Below are positions 62,501 through 64,000 of a DNA stretch of 64,000 nt, piece by piece; positions within the stretch are counted from its first letter, which is position 1, and each line of letters starts with the position of its first letter. The notes under the pieces were generated by a model. That model was not told where the DNA came from and did not search any database. It saw only the letters and a program-made list of their open reading frames with translations. Where the stretch lies: positions 40,022,072-40,086,071 of the forward strand of contig NC_052614.1 in assembly GCF_016545825.1 (NCBI RefSeq), written 5' to 3'. The stretch comes from Eucalyptus grandis (Eukaryota > Streptophyta > Magnoliopsida > Myrtales > Myrtaceae). The translations under genes and the position numbers were made by a program.

Positions 62501-63127
62501 GACCTCTATGTTACCATTCCCAAATTCTCCATTCTTGACAGTCGCCCTGAAACAAAGTCTGAAATGCGGTTGATGCTTGGATCTTCAAGTGATTCTTCTA
62601 GACTACCTTCTGCTGGAGACATTTCCTATTCATCAAATAAGGTTATTCCTGGAAAGACAAGTGCTGAAGCTGGTTCGGAGCTTGCAATTCCAAGTCCTAC
62701 GATGTTCTTGATGGACTATAGATCAAGGACATCTTCCCAATCTGTTGTTGTTCGAGTTCAGCAACCCAGGGTCCTTGTTGTCCCAGATTTCCTTCTTGCT
62801 GTGGGTGAGTTTTTTGTGCCAGCTCTAGGAGCTATTACTGGGAGGGAGGAAACCATGGATCCTAGGAATGATCCTATAAGTAAGAGCAATAATATTATAC
62901 TCTCTCAACCTATATACAAACAGCATGAAGATGTGGTGTACCTGTCTCCTGAGAGGCAACTAGTAGCAGATGCTTTAGAGGTTGATGAGTTTGTATATGA
63001 TGGTTGTGGAAGGATTATCCATTTGAGTGAAAAAGCAGATTCAAGGAAACTTCGCATGGTGAGAACTAACCCGATTATTATCATTGGACATGGTAAGAAG
63101 TTGCGGTTTGTCAACGTCAAAATTGAG
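32533..63127 (+). CDS. VPS13: VPS13 (plant VPS13M-type lipid-transfer protein), first 34 coding exons, partial
   Basis: VPS13 proteins are rod-like bulk lipid-transfer proteins at membrane contact sites. Exons: 32533-32547, 33223-33304, 33392-33495, 36623-36718, 36993-37040, 37959-38009, 40349-40452, 40735-40852, 42498-42599, 42692-42892, 43273-43430, 43621-43779, 45321-45413, 46043-46394, 47030-47143, 48161-48256, 48330-48397, 52671-52791, 53021-53242, 53368-53595, 53681-53790, 54012-54108, 55604-55702, 55805-55945, 56079-56147, 58287-58775, 58903-59223, 59342-59473, 59578-59691, 59892-60076, 61118-61226, 61320-61463, 61962-62237, 62453-63127. All introns are GT-AG, phases agree, and 1831 codons stay open. 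The start [21 protein letters not shown] is the chorein-N signature. A PH domain lies at about residues 845-946, which marks the VPS13M type (Arabidopsis At1g48090/At4g17140, from memory). The C-terminal half lies beyond the window. I see no defect, so the gene is probably active. Confidence 0.95.
33496..36622 (+). other. VPS13 intron 3 (3.1 kb) with a palindromic segment
   Basis: A long intron. The segment 33960-34210 is full of inverted words (GAACAAAAA/TTTTTGTTC, GTTCCAAAT/ATTTGGAAC) around the exact palindrome TGTTCCCGGGAACA (34078-34091), suggesting a MITE-like foldback. The rest (34500-36600) is AT-rich with G runs near 34526 and 35428 and shows no gene. Confidence 0.5.
38010..40348 (+). 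other. VPS13 intron 6 (2.3 kb)
   Basis: AT-rich intron with a poly-T run near 39450-39466. No gene, terminal repeat or target-site duplication was recognised. Confidence 0.5.
41171..41540 (+). mobile_element. 5'-truncated LINE retroposon with perfect 17-bp target-site duplication (intron 8)
   Basis: The element 41188-41523 is bounded by AGAGCCATTACAGTGAG at 41171-41187 and again at 41524-41540, identical in all 17 bases. It ends in a run of about 14 A after TTACTTTCACCC. No pol III A/B boxes are evident, and the pyrimidine-rich body resembles an L1-type 3' untranslated region, so a 5'-truncated LINE is the best call. It is in the sense orientation in VPS13 intron 8. The perfect flanks suggest a fairly recent insertion. 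The 81-codon open frame at 41310-41555 lies mostly inside it and is not a gene. Confidence 0.88.
43780..45320 (+). other. VPS13 intron 12 (1.5 kb) with a possible hAT-type remnant
   Basis: The block from about 44230 to 45120 starts with CTAGGGCTGTCAAAT and GGTGGGTTGGGTTG, and its far end carries related GGGTTGGGTCTGGGC and, inverted, AACCCATTTTATGACCCA text. This looks like a non-autonomous hAT-like element with decayed ends. Boundaries and target duplication are not certain. Confidence 0.35.
47629..48030 (+). repeat. 201-bp tandem duplication in VPS13 intron 15
   Basis: CACATGGCC at 47631 recurs at 47832, and the following text (TTAAGAGAAGGAA, GGTTGGGTTGGAGTT, ATGTGGATGGGCTT) repeats with the same 201-base spacing. 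The second unit has a longer poly-T run near 47980. The copies differ at roughly one base in eight. Confidence 0.8.
48398..52670 (+). other. VPS13 intron 17 (4.3 kb)
   Basis: The longest intron in the window, between the two halves of an Arg codon (AG|A). It hosts the TRIM at 51619-51952. Apart from that I see only AT-rich intronic sequence and short chance frames. The donor AG|GTCCCT is weak, which may matter for splicing such a long intron. Confidence 0.7.
51619..51952 (+). mobile_element. Complete TRIM retrotransposon (334 bp) in VPS13 intron 17
   Basis: Two direct LTRs of exactly 109 bp each, 51619-51727 and 51844-51952, both start TGTTGAAATATTGTCCCACA and end TTTTCTAACA or ACTTTCTAACA (TG...CA). 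Directly after the first LTR is TGGTATCAGAGCC, the primer-binding site for initiator tRNA-Met. Directly before the second LTR is the purine-rich GAGAGTGGG. The internal region is only 116 bp and codes for nothing. The flanks AAATC (51614-51618) and AAACC (51953-51957) look like a 5-bp target duplication with one change. These are all the parts of a terminal-repeat retrotransposon in miniature, which must borrow proteins to move. The LTRs differ at about ten positions, so the insertion is old. Confidence 0.95.
53681..55702 (+). other. VPS13 PH domain (exons 21-23)
   Basis: Residues about 845-946 read as a pleckstrin-homology fold: [20 protein letters not shown] strand pair, LYLLES, a middle segment with [18 protein letters not shown], and the closing helix [17 protein letters not shown] with the near-invariant Trp. 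PH domains inside VPS13 are known from plant VPS13M proteins and may bind phosphoinositides (inference). The 1.5 kb intron 22 separates the middle from the end of the domain. Confidence 0.85.
54109..55603 (+). other. VPS13 intron 22 (1.5 kb)
   Basis: AT-rich intron within the PH-domain coding region. No mobile element or RNA could be recognised. A CT-rich stretch (55521-55553) and poly-T run (55468-55488) are simple repeats. Confidence 0.5.
56148..58286 (+). other. VPS13 intron 25 (2.1 kb)
   Basis: Contains three degenerate repeats (56570-57060) and an acceptor-preceded open stretch at 57924-58079 in the frame of exon 25. The 80-codon frame at 57515-57757 has no recognised motif. Confidence 0.5.
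56570..57060 (+). repeat. Three degenerate ~180-205 bp tandem repeats in VPS13 intron 25
   Basis: The words GACTACATGAATATAAGG (56612), GACTACATGAACATAAGG (56791) and a diverged ACTATGCGAATATGAGG (about 56998) mark successive units. Shared parts are GTGCAAACCAGA, TGGAATTGAC(A/G)AATGGG and GACAA(A/G)TGAT. They look like a decayed intronic minisatellite or part of a repeat-rich element. Confidence 0.6.
60077..61117 (+). other. VPS13 intron 30 (1.0 kb)
   Basis: AT-rich intron splitting an Asp codon (GA|C). Nothing further is recognised. Confidence 0.5.
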
Positions 63128-64000
63128 GTATGAGCTCGTTACCAAACAGTTCTCTGGCTTTTAACTTGCACAGTGTTTGACCACATGTAAGCTGGCATGG
63201 ATGAAAACTGAAGGTTTGGAGCTAACTTTTATTTTGTCCAGCATTATGCCCGAAAGGACCTATAGCTTATCAAGGGATGGGTGCCTATAAATAGCTCTTG
63301 AACACTTTTAGCGGAACCAATAGGAATCACTGGTTTTTTCTTGCTGTGCAAATTTTTGCACGTGTATATGCCAACATGGATGTGAAATACAGGATCCAAC
63401 GTGCACATGACTTCACTCCACCGTTACCTCCAGAAGGACCAACTTTTGAGGGGATAGAAGCAATTTCGTAGCTTTCATTCTTAGTCAAATCAATGTGGGA
63501 TTGTCTACTCTTTCTTTGCTTATTATGCACTATGGATGGTTTGCTCAAGGTCCCAAATGCATGTAAGAGTTTGTAACAAAATCTTTTGTGCGTACACAAT
63601 CGCTTGCAGACAAAGTCTTCTTTCTTCTGCTTTCTTTCCCACATCACATATTAGTAGTTTAGTTTTACAATGGAGTTGTCTTCACCAGCATTTGGATGAC
63701 CGCTAGGTATCTTTCTTTGACGCGTGAAAAGGGGTGACTATCTTATGTATCTGACAAGTCATAGTGGATTCTTCCACTTGGAATTTATGCACTCTACTTG
63801 CCTACTTGACTTGGGAATGATATGTTGCTACAATTTAGAAACTCCTGTTTCTTGTCAGTGCGATCCAATACCATTGGATTTTTTTATAATGTGTTTGCTT
63901 CCAAAATTTATCTGTGGAATTTCCGTGGTGTTATCTGTAGCTACTCATTGCACTTTCTCATGTTCTTTTTCCGCTGAATTTCTGAATGGATAGGGACACA
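63128..64000 (+). other. VPS13 intron 34, partial, runs off the window
   Basis: After the donor AAAATTGAG|GTATGA no further VPS13 exon could be read before the right edge. The open frames in it (for example 63724-63993) lack the expected protein words. The rest of the gene, roughly the C-terminal half, lies beyond 64000. Confidence 0.6.

Noticed and set aside
1..64000. tRNA, rRNA, CRISPR array, bacterial operon or organellar insertion
   Set aside because: None was seen. The only tRNA-like motif is the SINE A/B box pair at 23973-24022 and the primer-binding site of the TRIM.

Overview
This is a window of plant nuclear DNA, almost certainly from a eudicot. It holds spliced genes with GT-AG introns, an AT-rich intergenic region, plant retroposons and an old endogenous caulimovirid. 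The repeat content faintly suggests a woody rosid (perhaps Myrtaceae), but I cannot prove the species.

Layout. (1) 0.3-8.9 kb: two head-to-tail copies of a ~4.0-4.6 kb unit. Each carries a six-exon, minus-strand polygalacturonase gene (GH28, PGX3-like) with its own promoter. Both reading frames are complete (457 and 477 residues), and the copy at 0.7-3.3 kb ends earlier through an internal TAG. (2) 8.9-25.8 kb: gene-poor DNA. It contains a possible orphan ORF, a duplicated segment with two broken ginkbilobin-2-like (DUF26) genes, a LINE tail with target-site duplications, a tRNA-type SINE and a family of degenerate AT-rich repeats that forms a large foldback. (3) 25.8-32.05 kb: a decayed minus-strand caulimovirid (movement-protein, coat-protein and reverse-transcriptase parts). 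Its reverse transcriptase is split by a ~3.3 kb solo-LTR-like insertion that contains an 82-bp tandem array. (4) 32.1-64 kb: the promoter and the first 34 coding exons (1831 codons) of a very large plus-strand VPS13 gene, which runs off the right edge. Its introns hold a complete 334-bp TRIM retrotransposon, a 5'-truncated LINE with a perfect 17-bp target-site duplication, a 201-bp tandem duplication and other repeats.

How it fits together. The two gene types do unrelated jobs: pectin cutting in the cell wall, and bulk lipid transfer at membrane contact sites. From memory, they are neighbours in Arabidopsis (At1g48090 VPS13-type, At1g48100 PGX3). The window therefore looks like an ancestral neighbour pair that was pushed ~25 kb apart by insertions and duplications, with the polygalacturonase then duplicated in tandem. 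I saw no tRNA or rRNA gene, no CRISPR array and no convincing new enzyme system. The most instructive structures are the nested and dated insertions.
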